From contig NZ_BSTC01000001.1 of assembly GCF_030269305.1 (NCBI RefSeq), positions 1,555,075 to 1,619,074 of the forward strand: a stretch of DNA of 64,000 nucleotides. Direction: 5' to 3'. The notes under the pieces were generated by a model that ran no database searches, had not been told where the DNA came from, and saw nothing but the letters and a program-made list of their open reading frames with translations. Source of the stretch: Kineosporia sp. NBRC 101731. GTDB taxonomy: Bacteria; Actinomycetota; Actinomycetes; Actinomycetales; Kineosporiaceae. The translations under genes were made by a program, and so were the position numbers. The stretch's first letter is position 1. Each line of letters opens with the position of its first letter. Shown piece by piece: positions 32,447-41,044 of the stretch.

Positions 32447-33376
32447 GTGAAAATTGGTCGTTCTGGAGCAGCCCTCCTCGCCCTGATGCTGTCCTTCGGT
32501 CTCGCCGGGTGCGAGGTCACCAACGACATCGGTGGATCGACCGTGTCGGGTTCGGACTCCTCCGACGGCGCCACGAGTGACGACAACAGCGGCCAGAAGG
32601 CCACGAAGGTGCTGGCCACACTCTCGGTGAAGGGCCGGGCCGCGGGTACCGGCTACGACCGCGACGCGTTCGGCAGCGCCTGGAAGGACGTCGACAAGAA
32701 CGGCTGCGACACCCGTAACGACATTCTCGAGCGGGACCTGAGCGGCGAGAAGTTCCGCTCGGGCACCAAGGACTGCATCGTGGTCAGCGGCACGCTGAAG
32801 GACCGGTACACCGGCAGGACGATCAAGTTCAGCAAGGAGGACGCCTCCGCGGTGCAGATCGATCATGTCGTCGCGCTGGAGAACGCCTGGGTCACCGGCG
32901 CCTTCCAGTGGACCGAGGAGAAGCGCACCGAGCTCGCCAACGACCCGCTGAACCTGCTGGCCGCCGACGGCCCGACCAACTCGTCCAAGGGCTCGGGCGA
33001 CGCCGCCACCTGGCTGCCGGCGAACAAGTCGTTCCGCTGCGACTACGTGGCCCGGCAGATCGCGGTGAAGGCGAAGTACGGCAACTGGGTGACCAAGGCC
33101 GAGAAGAAGGCCATGAGCGGTGTGCTCGAGAGCTGCCCCGACGAGCGGGTGCCCACCTCGAAGTCCAGCACCCAGGCCGACTCGAAGGAGTCCGCCGCCA
33201 CGTCGTCCGGGGGCGGGGACAAGAACTCGGACTCCGGCAGTGACAATGGTGACGAGGAGACACCGGGCGCGTTCTGCTCCGACGAGGGAGCGAAGGCCAA
33301 GGACTCCGACGGCGACACCCTGACCTGCAGTATCAAGGGCGACGACGACCGGGCCCGGTGGCGTACCGCCGCCTGA
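32447..33376 (+). CDS. HNH endonuclease-like (DUF1524-type) lipoprotein with a C-terminal Cys-containing wall-type motif
   Basis: A 309-aa exported protein. The signal ends in the lipobox LAGC, so the protein is probably lipid-anchored outside the membrane. An acidic Ser/Asp linker follows. The nuclease core has the betabeta-alpha-metal pattern: QIDHVVALENAWVTGA with the catalytic His, then LANDPLNLLAADGPTNSSKG, then a Lys/Arg-rich helix ending ESCPDERVP. The C-terminal 35 residues (FCSDEGAKAKDSDG...RARWR) are a module often found at the end of secreted actinobacterial proteins. The GTG at 32447 puts the charged n-region right before the hydrophobic core; a GTG at 32417 is in frame but less likely. 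It may degrade extracellular DNA for nutrition or defence. Confidence 0.8.
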   Translation: MKIGRSGAALLALMLSFGLAGCEVTNDIGGSTVSGSDSSDGATSDDNSGQKATKVLATLSVKGRAAGTGYDRDAFGSAWKDVDKNGCDTRNDILERDLSGEKFRSGTKDCIVVSGTLKDRYTGRTIKFSKEDASAVQIDHVVALENAWVTGAFQWTEEKRTELANDPLNLLAADGPTNSSKGSGDAATWLPANKSFRCDYVARQIAVKAKYGNWVTKAEKKAMSGVLESCPDERVPTSKSSTQADSKESAATSSGGGDKNSDSGSDNGDEETPGAFCSDEGAKAKDSDGDTLTCSIKGDDDRARWRTAA

Positions 33377-33404
33377 CGTCCCCGGTGCCGCACCGCCTTC
33401 CCCT

Positions 33405-33423
33405 GTAGGTTAGGCATACCTCA
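33405..33423. promoter_or_regulatory. IdeR/DtxR-type iron box
   Basis: The 19-mer GTAGGTTAGGCATACCTCA matches the IdeR/DtxR consensus TTAGGTTAGGCTAACCTAA at 15 of 19 positions, including both core half-sites. It ends 20 nt before the ATG of the siderophore-interacting protein gene, so it would overlap the promoter or leader and repress under iron-replete conditions. Confidence 0.8.
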
Positions 33424-33443
33424 CTTTGGAAGGTGGTAGACGC

Positions 33444-34310
33444 ATGTCCGTCTCTCCCCGCGCAGAAGGCGCTCGCGACGGCCGTGGGCGGGTCGGTGGC
33501 CGCGGCGAAGGACGCGGCGGCGCGACCCTGGTGCTCACGGTCGCCAGGACCGAGCAGCTCAGCCCGACCATGGTCCGCGTCGTCCTGACGGGCGACGACC
33601 TGGCGCAGTTCACGATGAACGAGTTCAGCGACGCCTACGTGAAGCTGATCTATCCACGAGCGGGCATCGAGTACGACCGCCCGATCGACATGAAGGCGAT
33701 CCGCACCCAGCTCCCGCAATCGCAGTGGCCGCAGAACCGCACGTACACGGTGCGGCGCTGGGACGAGCAGGCTCGCGAACTGACCATCGACTTCGTCGTG
33801 CACGGGGACGAGGGCCTGGCCGGCCCCTGGGCCCGCGACGCGAAGCCGGGTGACGAGATCTGGCTGGCCGGTCCGGGCGGGGGCTACCGGCCCGAGCCGG
33901 GCGCCGACTGGCATCTCCTGGTCGGCGACGAGAGCGCCCTGCCCGCCATCGCGGCCTCGCTCGAGGCGATGCCCGGCGACGCGAAGGGCATCGTGCTCCT
34001 GGAGATCCACGACCCGGCCTCGGAGCTCAAGCTCACCGCCCCGGCCGGGATCGAGGTCCGGTGGCTGCTCGACACCGAGCGCCCGGCCGGCACGGTGCTC
34101 GTCGAGGCCGTCACCGCGCTGGAGTTCCCGGCCGGCACCGTGCACGCCTTTGTGCACGGTGAGGCCGCGGCGGTGCGTGACCTGCGCCGGTTCCTCAAGC
34201 GCGAGCGTGGGGTGAAGCAGTCACAGCTCTCGATCTCGGGTTACTGGCGGATCGGCGCCAACGACGAGGAATGGCGCGCGGTCAAGAGCGACTTCCAGAA
34301 CGCGCCCTGA
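33444..34310 (+). CDS. Siderophore-interacting protein (FAD-dependent ferric-siderophore reductase)
   Basis: A 288-aa cytosolic flavoprotein of the SIP/ViuB family. It reduces the iron of imported ferric siderophores so that it is released. The FAD-binding motif RTYTVRRW is present, as is the ferredoxin-reductase-like GPGGGYRPEPGADWHLLVGDESALPAI. The C-terminal SIP domain ends with GYWRIGANDEEW, typical of the family. The ATG follows GGAAGGTGG at about 8 nt. An iron box just upstream supports iron regulation. The N-terminal 30 residues are a Gly/Arg-rich extension. No siderophore biosynthesis or uptake gene is adjacent. Confidence 0.93.
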   Translation: MSVSPRAEGARDGRGRVGGRGEGRGGATLVLTVARTEQLSPTMVRVVLTGDDLAQFTMNEFSDAYVKLIYPRAGIEYDRPIDMKAIRTQLPQSQWPQNRTYTVRRWDEQARELTIDFVVHGDEGLAGPWARDAKPGDEIWLAGPGGGYRPEPGADWHLLVGDESALPAIAASLEAMPGDAKGIVLLEIHDPASELKLTAPAGIEVRWLLDTERPAGTVLVEAVTALEFPAGTVHAFVHGEAAAVRDLRRFLKRERGVKQSQLSISGYWRIGANDEEWRAVKSDFQNAP

Positions 34311-34348
34311 GGCACCGTTCGCAGGACTGCTGCAGGACCACCGCAGGG

Positions 34349-36001
34349 TTACCGCAGGCGGCGGGTGGTCGGCGTGATCACCCGCAGCCAGCAGTATCCG
34401 TACCGCCCCAGGTCCACCTCGCCCTTGATCTCCTCGTCACGGGGGCTGAGCAGATCGATGGCAGTGCTCCCGTCCTCCAGCTCCAGCGGCACGGTCACCG
34501 GGTCGGGACCGAAGTTGTGCATGGCGATGAGGACGGCGTCCTCCCAGGTCGACCTGTGCACGAAGACCTGCGGGCTCGGCTGCGGCAGGACCTCGAAGTC
34601 ACCCCAGCCCAGTTCCGGGCTGCTGCGGTAGCGCGTGATCAGCAGCCGCACGAAGTTCAGCAGTGAGTCCGGATCGGCCCGCTGCGCCTGAACATTGACG
34701 TTCTGCGGCCCGAACTCCCCGGTCACCAGCGGCGCCGGGAACTTCCCGGTGTCGTCGTTGCGGGAGAAGCCGGCCCCCGGCTCGCTCGTCCACTGCATCG
34801 GCGTGCGCACGGCGGTGCGGTCGCCGATCTCCAGGTTCTCACCCATGCCGATCTCCTCGCCGTAGAAGAGCACCGGGGTGCCCGGCAGCGAGAAGAGCAG
34901 GCTGTAGACCATGCGGATGCGGTCGGCGTCGCCGTCGAGCATCGGGGGCAGCCGGCGGATCAGACCGCGGCCGTACACCTGCATACGCTCCTCCGGCCCG
35001 AAGGCATCGAACACCTCCTGCCGCTCCTCGTCGGAGAGCTTGTCCAGCGTCAGCTCGTCGTGGTTGCGCACGAAGGTGCCCCACTGGCACTCGCGGGGGA
35101 TCTGCGGCCGCTGCTCGAGCGCCCGCTGCAGCGGCTCGGCGTTGCGCCGGGCCAGCGCCAGGTACATGTTCTGCATCGTGATGAAGTCGAACTGCAGCGT
35201 GAGTTCGCCCCCCTCGGAACCGCCGAAGAACTCCAGCTGCTGCTCGAAGGGCACGTTCACCTCACCGAGCAGGATCGCGTCGCCCGAGCGCCGGTTGATG
35301 AACGCCCGCAGGTCGCGCACCACCTCGTGCGGGTCGGGCAGGGCGGTGGGGGACTCGCCGATGGTGTCGATGAAGAACGGCACCGCGTCGACCCGGAACC
35401 CGCTGACGCCCAGGGCCAGCCAGAACCCGACGATGCGCGCGATCTCGTCCCGCACGGCGGGGTTCGTCACGTTCAGGTCGGGCTGGTACTTGTAGAAGTG
35501 GTGCAGGTAGTACTGCCCGGTCTTCTCGTCCAGCGCCCAGACGCTGTTCTCCTGATCGGGGAACACCGGCTCGGGCTGCTGGCCCGCCGGCGGCTCGTCG
35601 ACCCACACGTACCAGTCCCGGTAGGGCGATTCCTTGCTCTCCCGGGAGGCGACGAACCACGGGTGCTGGTCCGAGGTGTGGTTCACCACCAGGTCGACGA
35701 TCACCCGCATCCCCCGGTCGTGGGCCGTCCGGATCGCCTCGACCAGGTCGCCGTGGGTGCCCAGGCGCGGGTCCACCCCGTAGAAGTCGGTGATGTCGTA
35801 GCCGTCGTCACGATCCGGGCTCGGGTAGAAGGGCATGAGCCAGAGGCAGGTCACGCCGAGCTCGGACAGGTAGTCGATGCGCTGGGCGAGCCCGGCCAGG
35901 TCGCCGGTCCCGTCGTCGTTCCAGTCCATGAATGTCTCGACATCGAGGCAATAGACCACCGCTGTTTTCCACCACATGTCCGCTGTGTCAGTGATCCGCA
36001 T
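34349..36001 (-). CDS. GH13 alpha-glucosidase-type enzyme (trehalose synthase/alpha-amylase family)
   Basis: A 550-aa cytosolic GH13 enzyme. The barrel motifs are clear: DLVVNHTSDQHPWF, GFRVDAVPF with nucleophile Asp205, LLGEVN with acid/base Glu247, and RNHDEL with Asp315. Near the start, WWKTAVVYCLDVETFMDWNDDG and the YDITDFYGVDPRLGT segment resemble maltose alpha-D-glucosyltransferase (TreS). TreS interconverts maltose and trehalose, and an alpha-amylase-like hydrolase is the alternative. The C-terminal beta domain follows. There is no signal peptide and no fused maltokinase. It stands alone between the siderophore gene and a small orphan gene. Confidence 0.85.
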   Translation of the reverse strand: MRITDTADMWWKTAVVYCLDVETFMDWNDDGTGDLAGLAQRIDYLSELGVTCLWLMPFYPSPDRDDGYDITDFYGVDPRLGTHGDLVEAIRTAHDRGMRVIVDLVVNHTSDQHPWFVASRESKESPYRDWYVWVDEPPAGQQPEPVFPDQENSVWALDEKTGQYYLHHFYKYQPDLNVTNPAVRDEIARIVGFWLALGVSGFRVDAVPFFIDTIGESPTALPDPHEVVRDLRAFINRRSGDAILLGEVNVPFEQQLEFFGGSEGGELTLQFDFITMQNMYLALARRNAEPLQRALEQRPQIPRECQWGTFVRNHDELTLDKLSDEERQEVFDAFGPEERMQVYGRGLIRRLPPMLDGDADRIRMVYSLLFSLPGTPVLFYGEEIGMGENLEIGDRTAVRTPMQWTSEPGAGFSRNDDTGKFPAPLVTGEFGPQNVNVQAQRADPDSLLNFVRLLITRYRSSPELGWGDFEVLPQPSPQVFVHRSTWEDAVLIAMHNFGPDPVTVPLELEDGSTAIDLLSPRDEEIKGEVDLGRYGYCWLRVITPTTRRLR

Positions 36002-36178
36002 GAAAGCGATCTATCACTTATGGGCAACCTTCGCGCTTTCACAACCAGGTCTCCAGCGAAACCCGAGCGCCGGGCGTAGGGTTGAGTTGCGGTCAATGGA
36101 GATGCGCGGGACCAGATTTACCTTCGTGTTCTCCGGCCAGGCCGTGACGACAGAGAAGGAGATGGGGGTCAACCCGCG

Positions 36179-36523
36179 ATGGACCCGACACAGTTGGTCG
36201 ACGAGGCACTGCGCCGTTTCACCGTCCTGCAGATTGCCGCGAACTCCGGTGATGCGACCGGGGCCGCGCAGCCGGGCGCCGATGCTCTCGCAGTTGTCTT
36301 CCAGCACCTCGCCAAGCTTGACGGCTGGGCCAAGGTGGCCATCGACCGCCTGGTCGCAGACCCCGAGAATGTCCGGGCTGCAGCCGATCTCAAGCTGAGC
36401 CTGGATCAGGCGGCTCGTCTGCACCCGCAGTTCATGCGCACCCTCTCCGAGGTCTGTGCGGGAACGGGAGTGGCCCCCGCGGCGCTCTCCCCGCACGTCC
36501 GGGCGCCGGGGCCGACAGCCTAG
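36179..36523 (+). CDS. Small helical protein of unknown function
   Basis: A 114-aa soluble protein, largely alpha-helical by composition (LVDEALRRFTVLQIAANSG, then ALAVVFQHLAKLDGWAKVAI, then LKLSLDQAARLHPQFMRTL). Third-position GC is high, which supports coding. There is no clear ribosome site; GGGGG lies about 10 nt before the ATG. No family is recognised. A terminator hairpin follows 22 nt after the stop. Confidence 0.5.
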   Translation: MDPTQLVDEALRRFTVLQIAANSGDATGAAQPGADALAVVFQHLAKLDGWAKVAIDRLVADPENVRAAADLKLSLDQAARLHPQFMRTLSEVCAGTGVAPAALSPHVRAPGPTA

Positions 36524-36544
36524 GAACCGGCGTGAGTGCATCGG

Positions 36545-36583
36545 AAGGACTGTCCGGGCAGATATCTGTCCGGACAGCCTTTT
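36545..36583 (+). terminator. Rho-independent terminator containing CTGTCCGGACAG
   Basis: CTGTCCGG (36550-36557) pairs with CCGGACAG (36570-36577) and, after a bulged A, AAGG pairs with CCTT. TTTT follows. It ends the small orphan gene. The rest of the gap to 36922 (about 340 bp) holds no gene that I can support. It contains another TGTCCGGACA palindrome at 36697 and should hold the beta-glucosidase promoter. Confidence 0.75.
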
Positions 36584-36696
36584 GTGCCCCGAAAACCGAA
36601 GTGCATTTCACGGGAGGCCGTTGTCCGCGCGTTTCCTGTGAATGATGATGCGCTTTAGTGGTGGCCCGTGAACGCTGAGTGATCTTTCGGCAAAGG

Positions 36697-36706
36697 TGTC
36701 CGGACA
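36697..36706. promoter_or_regulatory. TGTCCGGACA palindrome upstream of the beta-glucosidase gene
   Basis: A perfect 10-bp palindrome 217 nt before the beta-glucosidase ATG. The same decamer occurs at 36567-36576, inside the preceding terminator, and at 38469-38478 downstream of the gene. Three copies within 1.9 kb flanking one gene may mark an operator, but short palindromes of this base composition can arise by chance. Confidence 0.25.
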
Positions 36707-36922
36707 GACGGCGCACAGGGCCGATCGGGTTGATTTCCGCGCCGGGTGCATCCGGCGTTCTTCGGTCCGGATGATGGACGTCCACGAGGGTTCGGGAGGT
36801 CTCCCGAAGATCGGGGAACGGTGGTTCCGTAGCTGGCCTCCAGGACGCATGCTGGGGTGCACGCCCGGCCTGGTATGCCGGGTTTCGCACTCGCGGCAGA
36901 GTCCTCGACCCGATGGAGAGAC

Positions 36923-38338
36923 ATGGACACCACGCTGACCCAGCCCAGTTCCGGTACGGCCCTGAGCCTGCCGGCCGGATTCCGCTGGGGCGTCGCCACA
37001 GCCGCTTACCAGATCGAGGGAGCGGCGGCGGAGGACGGCAGGACGCCGTCGATCTGGGACACCTACTCGCACACCCCGGGCCAGGTGCACGGCGACGACA
37101 ACGGCGACGTGGCGTGCGACCACTATCACCGGATGCCCGACGACGTGGCGCTGATCAAAGGGCTGGGGGTGGACACCTACAGGTTCTCCATCTCCTGGCC
37201 GCGGGTGCAGCCGGGCGGCAGCGGGAGGCTGAACCCGAAGGGCGTCGACTTCTACTCGCGGCTGGTGGACGAGCTGCTGGCCAACGACGTCGACCCGTGG
37301 GTCACGCTGTACCACTGGGACCTGCCCCAGGAGCTCGAGGACGCGGGCGGCTGGCCCGCCCGCGACACCGCCCACCGGTTCGCGGACTACGCGGCGCTGA
37401 TGTTCGACCAGCTGAGTGACCGGGTGACCAACTGGACCACGCTCAACGAGCCGTGGTGCTCGGCCATGCTCGGTTACGCCTACGGGCACCAGGCACCTGG
37501 CCATCGGGACTTCCCCGCGGGTATCCGGGCCGTGCACCACCTGCTGCTCGGGCACGGTCTGGCGACGCAGCGGATGCGTGAGGCGGCTACCGGGCTCGAC
37601 CGCCCGGTGCACCTGGGCATCACGCTCAACCTCGGTCCGGCGCACCCGGCCACCGACACCGACGAGGACCGCGAGGCCGCCCGCCGCGCCGACGGCCTGA
37701 ACAACCGGCTCTACCTCGACCCCCTGCTCAAGGGGGCCTATCCGGCCGACGTGATGGACGATGTGGCTCTGCGGCAGGCCGAGCTGCCGGTGCAGGAGGG
37801 CGACCTGGAGATCATCTCGACGCCGATCGACGTGCTCGGGGTGAACTACTACACCGGCTGGCTGATCTCCCACCTGGACGAGGACGGCTCGAGCGTGGAC
37901 TCCGACGGGGCCCTGGTGGCGCGATCCGTGGGCCGGGGCCGCCCGGCGACCGCGATGGGCTGGGAGATCGTGCCCGAGGTCTTCACCGAGCTGCTCCTGC
38001 GCCTGTCCCGGGAGTACCCGGGCGTGCCGCTGTTCATCACCGAGAACGGCGCGGCCTTCGACGACGTCGTCGCCGCGGACGGGTCGGTGCCCGACCCGGA
38101 ACGTCAGGCCTACCTGGAGTCGCACATCCACGCGGTGCAGGATGCGGTGGTCCGGGGAGCGGACGTGCGGGGCTACTTCGTCTGGTCGCTCCTGGACAAC
38201 TTCGAGTGGTCGTACGGGTACGACAAGCGCTTCGGCATCGTCCGGGTCGACTACAAGACCCAGGAGCGCACCCTGAAAGACAGTGCCCACTGGCTGCGCG
38301 GTCAGATCCGGGTCTGGCGGGAGTCGGTCGCCGGGTAG
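36923..38338 (+). CDS. GH1 family beta-glucosidase
   Basis: A 471-aa cytosolic glycoside hydrolase of family 1. The N-terminal signature FRWGVATAAYQIEGA is present. The acid/base Glu176 lies in TLNEPW and the nucleophile Glu374 in FITENGA. The aglycone-site block GYFVWSLLDNFEWSYGY is near the C-terminus. It would cleave cellobiose or other beta-glucosides. The frame is open upstream to 36857, but the ATG at 36923 has GGAG at 5 nt and starts just before the conserved region. No sugar ABC transporter or LacI regulator gene is adjacent. A strong terminator follows. Confidence 0.95.
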   Translation: MDTTLTQPSSGTALSLPAGFRWGVATAAYQIEGAAAEDGRTPSIWDTYSHTPGQVHGDDNGDVACDHYHRMPDDVALIKGLGVDTYRFSISWPRVQPGGSGRLNPKGVDFYSRLVDELLANDVDPWVTLYHWDLPQELEDAGGWPARDTAHRFADYAALMFDQLSDRVTNWTTLNEPWCSAMLGYAYGHQAPGHRDFPAGIRAVHHLLLGHGLATQRMREAATGLDRPVHLGITLNLGPAHPATDTDEDREAARRADGLNNRLYLDPLLKGAYPADVMDDVALRQAELPVQEGDLEIISTPIDVLGVNYYTGWLISHLDEDGSSVDSDGALVARSVGRGRPATAMGWEIVPEVFTELLLRLSREYPGVPLFITENGAAFDDVVAADGSVPDPERQAYLESHIHAVQDAVVRGADVRGYFVWSLLDNFEWSYGYDKRFGIVRVDYKTQERTLKDSAHWLRGQIRVWRESVAG

Positions 38339-38355
38339 TTCGTCGTCAAGAGCGC

Positions 38356-38408
38356 AAATGGTGGACGCCGTGGGCACCCAAGGAGGCCGACGGCGTCCAC
38401 CATTTTTT
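38356..38408 (+). terminator. Rho-independent terminator of the beta-glucosidase gene
   Basis: A perfect 15-bp stem (AAATGGTGGACGCCG at 38356-38370 with its complement at 38391-38405) runs into a T6 tract at 38403-38408. The 20-nt loop includes a mini-hairpin, TGGG-CA-CCCA. Confidence 0.93.
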
Positions 38409-38602
38409 GATTGGTTTCCGAGTAAAATGCCAAAGGTTATGCTGGAAAGTAATTTTCACCTGTCCGCTTGTCCGGACACCCGGTGTGAGGGCTAGGTCAC
38501 ACCGCAAAAGAGGTAACACTCTCGTCGAAGTGACCGTTAATGGTGGTGGCGGCGCAACCGCCGCCCCGCGAACCCGCGGTGGAAGTCGAACGAAAGGCAC
38601 CG

Positions 38603-38809
38603 ATGATCACCGAACTGCGTACCCACCTGGCCGAGCGTCGCGTCGTCCGGCAGCGTAACCGCAAGCTCGCCCACGAGCTGGCGAGCTACAGCACCCCGGC
38701 CGAGCGTCAGGAGCTCGACGCGATCATGGGCCGTCACACCGAGTCCGAGATCGCCGAACTGGAGGCCGTGCTCAACCAGCAGGCGGCCACCCGGGCAGTT
38801 CACCTGTAA
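38603..38809 (+). CDS. Small conserved-type actinobacterial protein, unknown
   Basis: A 68-aa, strongly charged, helical protein (LRTHLAERRVVRQRNRKLAH then STPAERQELDAIMGRHTESE). The ATG at 38603 follows GAAAGG at 6 nt. An upstream GTG in frame would start within unlikely sequence. Similar short Arg/Glu-rich proteins are common in actinobacteria and lack an assigned role. A canonical terminator follows at 38855. Confidence 0.65.
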   Translation: MITELRTHLAERRVVRQRNRKLAHELASYSTPAERQELDAIMGRHTESEIAELEAVLNQQAATRAVHL

Positions 38810-38854
38810 CACCAACTTTCGAGGCGCGCCAGAGACGCAGCGCCCATGATGATG

Positions 38855-38891
38855 CGGCGACACGAAGACGTGTCGCCGTTGTTGTTTTGTC
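38855..38891 (+). terminator. Rho-independent terminator
   Basis: A perfect 10-bp stem CGGCGACACG/CGTGTCGCCG with an AAGA loop (38855-38878) is followed by TTGTTGTTTTGTC. It ends the small gene at 38809 and faces the GNAT pseudogene. Confidence 0.9.
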
Positions 38892-38900
38892 AGAGACCTT

Positions 38901-39310
38901 TCAGAGGGTCTTGAGGAAATGGACCTGGGCGCTCCCGGCCGGATATCCCTCGGCCCGCCCGGTCTCGACGTATCCGTGGCGCCGGTAGAAGTCCGGCGCC
39001 TGGAACATGAACGACGACCGCACCATCCGGGCGCAGCCTCCGGTGGGCCTCCTCCTGCGCGGCTGCCAGGGGCGTGCTGCCCCATCCGCCGGCCCGTGGT
39101 CGGCATGCACCCGCAGCATGCTCACCCCGCAGGTGCCGCCCCCGTCCAGCCGGTGAGTCCGCCCACCAGCTCCCCGTTCTCGTCGCGGGCCCGGACCGAC
39201 AGCGCCGGCTCGTCGTCCGCCCCCGTGGCTCTCGCGTTGAAGACGGCCAGTTCCCGGTCCGGACGGGTGGTCGGTTCCGGGTCGCTCGTGCCGGTCGACA
39301 GGTGGGTCAT
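38901..39310 (-). pseudogene. Frameshifted GNAT-family acetyltransferase remnant
   Basis: Pieces of one GNAT protein are spread over three frames in the right order. From ATG 39310 the first frame reads to ARDENGELVGGLTGWTG and then stops at 39122. A one-base shift gives GGGTCGVSMLRVHADH. Another shift gives RAGGWGSTPLAAAQEEAHRR, the acetyl-CoA-binding loop. A third shift gives GCARMVRSSFMFQAPDFYRRHGYVETG to the stop at 38901. An intact member would read through all of these with no interruption. At least three frameshifts in about 150 bp indicate a decayed gene, although assembly or sequencing error cannot be excluded from one sequence. Confidence 0.75.
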
Positions 39311-39335
39311 GGGCGAAACTCTGTCCAGACATGCA

Positions 39336-39369
39336 GAACGGCCGCGCCCCGAGCGGGGCGCGGCCGTTC
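39336..39369 (-). terminator. Hairpin terminator of lpdA
   Basis: A perfect 15-bp stem (GAACGGCCGCGCCCC at 39336-39350 with its complement at 39355-39369) has a GAGC tetraloop. It lies 16 nt past the lpdA stop and separates it from the pseudogene. Confidence 0.85.
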
Positions 39370-39385
39370 CGGACGGGCAGGTCGA

Positions 39386-40792
39386 TCAGAAGTTGATCAT
39401 GTGCCCGGCCAGACCGTGCACCGCTTCCTTCACGGCCTCGCTCAGGGTCGGGTGGGCGTGCACGTTGCGAGCGATCTCGTGCACGGTGAGGTCCCACTGC
39501 TGGGCCAGGGTCAGCTCGGGCAGCAGCTCGGTGACCTCGGGGCCGATCAGGTGCCCGCCGATGAGCTCGCCGTACTTGGCGTCGGCGATCAGCTTGACGA
39601 AACCGACCGGCTCGGCCAGGCCGTGCGCCTTGCCGTTCGCAGTGAATGGGAACTTGGAAACCTTGACGTCGTAACCTTTTTCGCGGGCCTGGGCCTCGGT
39701 GTAGCCGAAGCTGGCGACCTGCGGGTTGCAGAACGTGGCGCGCGGGATCATCGCGTAGTCGAGCGTCATGGTCTCGGCTCCGGCGATGGTCTCGGCCGCG
39801 ATGATGCCCTGCGACTCGGCCACGTGGGCCAGCATCAGTTTGGACGTGACGTCACCGATGGCGTAGATGCCCGGCACGTTGGTGCGCAGGTTGTCGTCCA
39901 CCGCGATGGCACCGCGCTCGGTCAGCTTCACACCGGTGTTCTCCAGGCCGTAGCCCTTCGTGCGGGGCACGAAACCGATGGCCTGCATGACCTTGTCGGT
40001 CTCCAGGACCTGCTGCTTGCCGTCCTTGGTGACGGTCACCCGGACCGGGCCGGAACCGTCCTCGATCGAGTCCACGCGGGTGCCGGTGAGGAGCTTGATC
40101 CCGGCCTTCTTGTACCGCTTGGCAAGTTCGGTCGAGACGTCGACGTCCTCGAGCGGCAGGATCCGGTCGAGGAACTCGACGATCGTCACGTCGACGCCGT
40201 AATTGCTGAGCACATAGGCGAACTCGATGCCGATGGCACCGGCGCCGGCGATGATGATGCTCTTCGGCAGCTCGGACGTCATGATCTGCTCTTCGTAGGT
40301 CACGACCCGCTCGGAGAGGGTCGTGCCCGGCAGCAGGCGGGTGGTGGCGCCCGCCGCGATGATGGCGTTGTCGAAGGTGACTGTCTCCTCGCCACCGTCG
40401 TTGAGCTTGACCTGCAGGGTGTGGGCGTCGACGAACGTGCCCCAGCCGTTCAGCTCGTCGATGCCGTTCTTCTTCATCAGGAAGTGCACGCCCTTGACGC
40501 GGCCGTCGGCCACGGAACGGCTGCGCGAGAAGGCAGCCTTGAAATCGAAGGTGACCTGACCCTCGATCTGGATGCCGAAGGTCTTGGCCTCGTGCTGCAC
40601 GGTGTGCGCCAGATCGGCGTTGCGGAGCAGGGCCTTGGAGGGGATGCACCCGACGTTCAGGCAGACACCGCCCCAGTACTTGCTCTCGACAATGGCCACC
40701 CGCTTGCCGAGTTGCGCTGCTCGGATGGCGGCGACATAGCCGCCGGGGCCGGCTCCCAGAACGATGACGTCGTAATGACCAGGCATGTCCAT
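39386..40792 (-). CDS. lpdA: Dihydrolipoyl dehydrogenase (E3)
   Basis: A 468-aa FAD-dependent disulfide oxidoreductase that reoxidises lipoyl groups of 2-oxo-acid dehydrogenase complexes. The FAD motif is [12 protein letters not shown]. The redox pair Cys44/Cys49 lies in [15 protein letters not shown]. The NAD domain has [18 protein letters not shown]. The second FAD motif is [18 protein letters not shown]. The active-site His-Glu motif at the C-terminus is [13 protein letters not shown]. The frame is open to 40843; the ATG at 40792 (or 40786) just before the Rossmann strand is the sensible start. No E1 or E2 gene is adjacent, which is common for the shared E3. Confidence 0.95.
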   Translation of the reverse strand: MDMPGHYDVIVLGAGPGGYVAAIRAAQLGKRVAIVESKYWGGVCLNVGCIPSKALLRNADLAHTVQHEAKTFGIQIEGQVTFDFKAAFSRSRSVADGRVKGVHFLMKKNGIDELNGWGTFVDAHTLQVKLNDGGEETVTFDNAIIAAGATTRLLPGTTLSERVVTYEEQIMTSELPKSIIIAGAGAIGIEFAYVLSNYGVDVTIVEFLDRILPLEDVDVSTELAKRYKKAGIKLLTGTRVDSIEDGSGPVRVTVTKDGKQQVLETDKVMQAIGFVPRTKGYGLENTGVKLTERGAIAVDDNLRTNVPGIYAIGDVTSKLMLAHVAESQGIIAAETIAGAETMTLDYAMIPRATFCNPQVASFGYTEAQAREKGYDVKVSKFPFTANGKAHGLAEPVGFVKLIADAKYGELIGGHLIGPEVTELLPELTLAQQWDLTVHEIARNVHAHPTLSEAVKEAVHGLAGHMINF

Positions 40793-40868
40793 ACACGTTA
40801 GTGGCCTTCTCGCGCGACCCGCGCGCAGGTCCCGATATGACATCCGGGCGCGTCCTGACGCCTTCCGG

Positions 40869-40886
40869 GAGTGACCGGGGTCACTC
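40869..40886. promoter_or_regulatory. 8-bp inverted repeat in the lpdA/protease divergent region
   Basis: GAGTGACC-GG-GGTCACTC is a perfect inverted repeat in the 252-bp gap between lpdA (-) and the secreted protease gene (+). It is 77 nt before the lpdA ATG and 158 nt before the protease GTG. It looks like a dimer-binding site; the regulator is unknown. Confidence 0.4.
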
Positions 40887-41044
40887 GTCGGGCAAAATCT
40901 CTGCGCTTTGTGACCGTCGGGTTACTTTCTGGCGTTTAGGTCTTGTGATCTCTGCGGACAAATCGGACTATTAGGGCGCTTCCGGGTCGCCCGGACGTGT
41001 CCCTGACAGGGCATCGCCCATCACGTCTGTCGAGAGGAACCACC

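Noticed and set aside
36608..38377. 589-aa minus-strand open frame antisense to the beta-glucosidase gene
   Set aside because: No domain or start signal; the plus strand carries all GH1 motifs.
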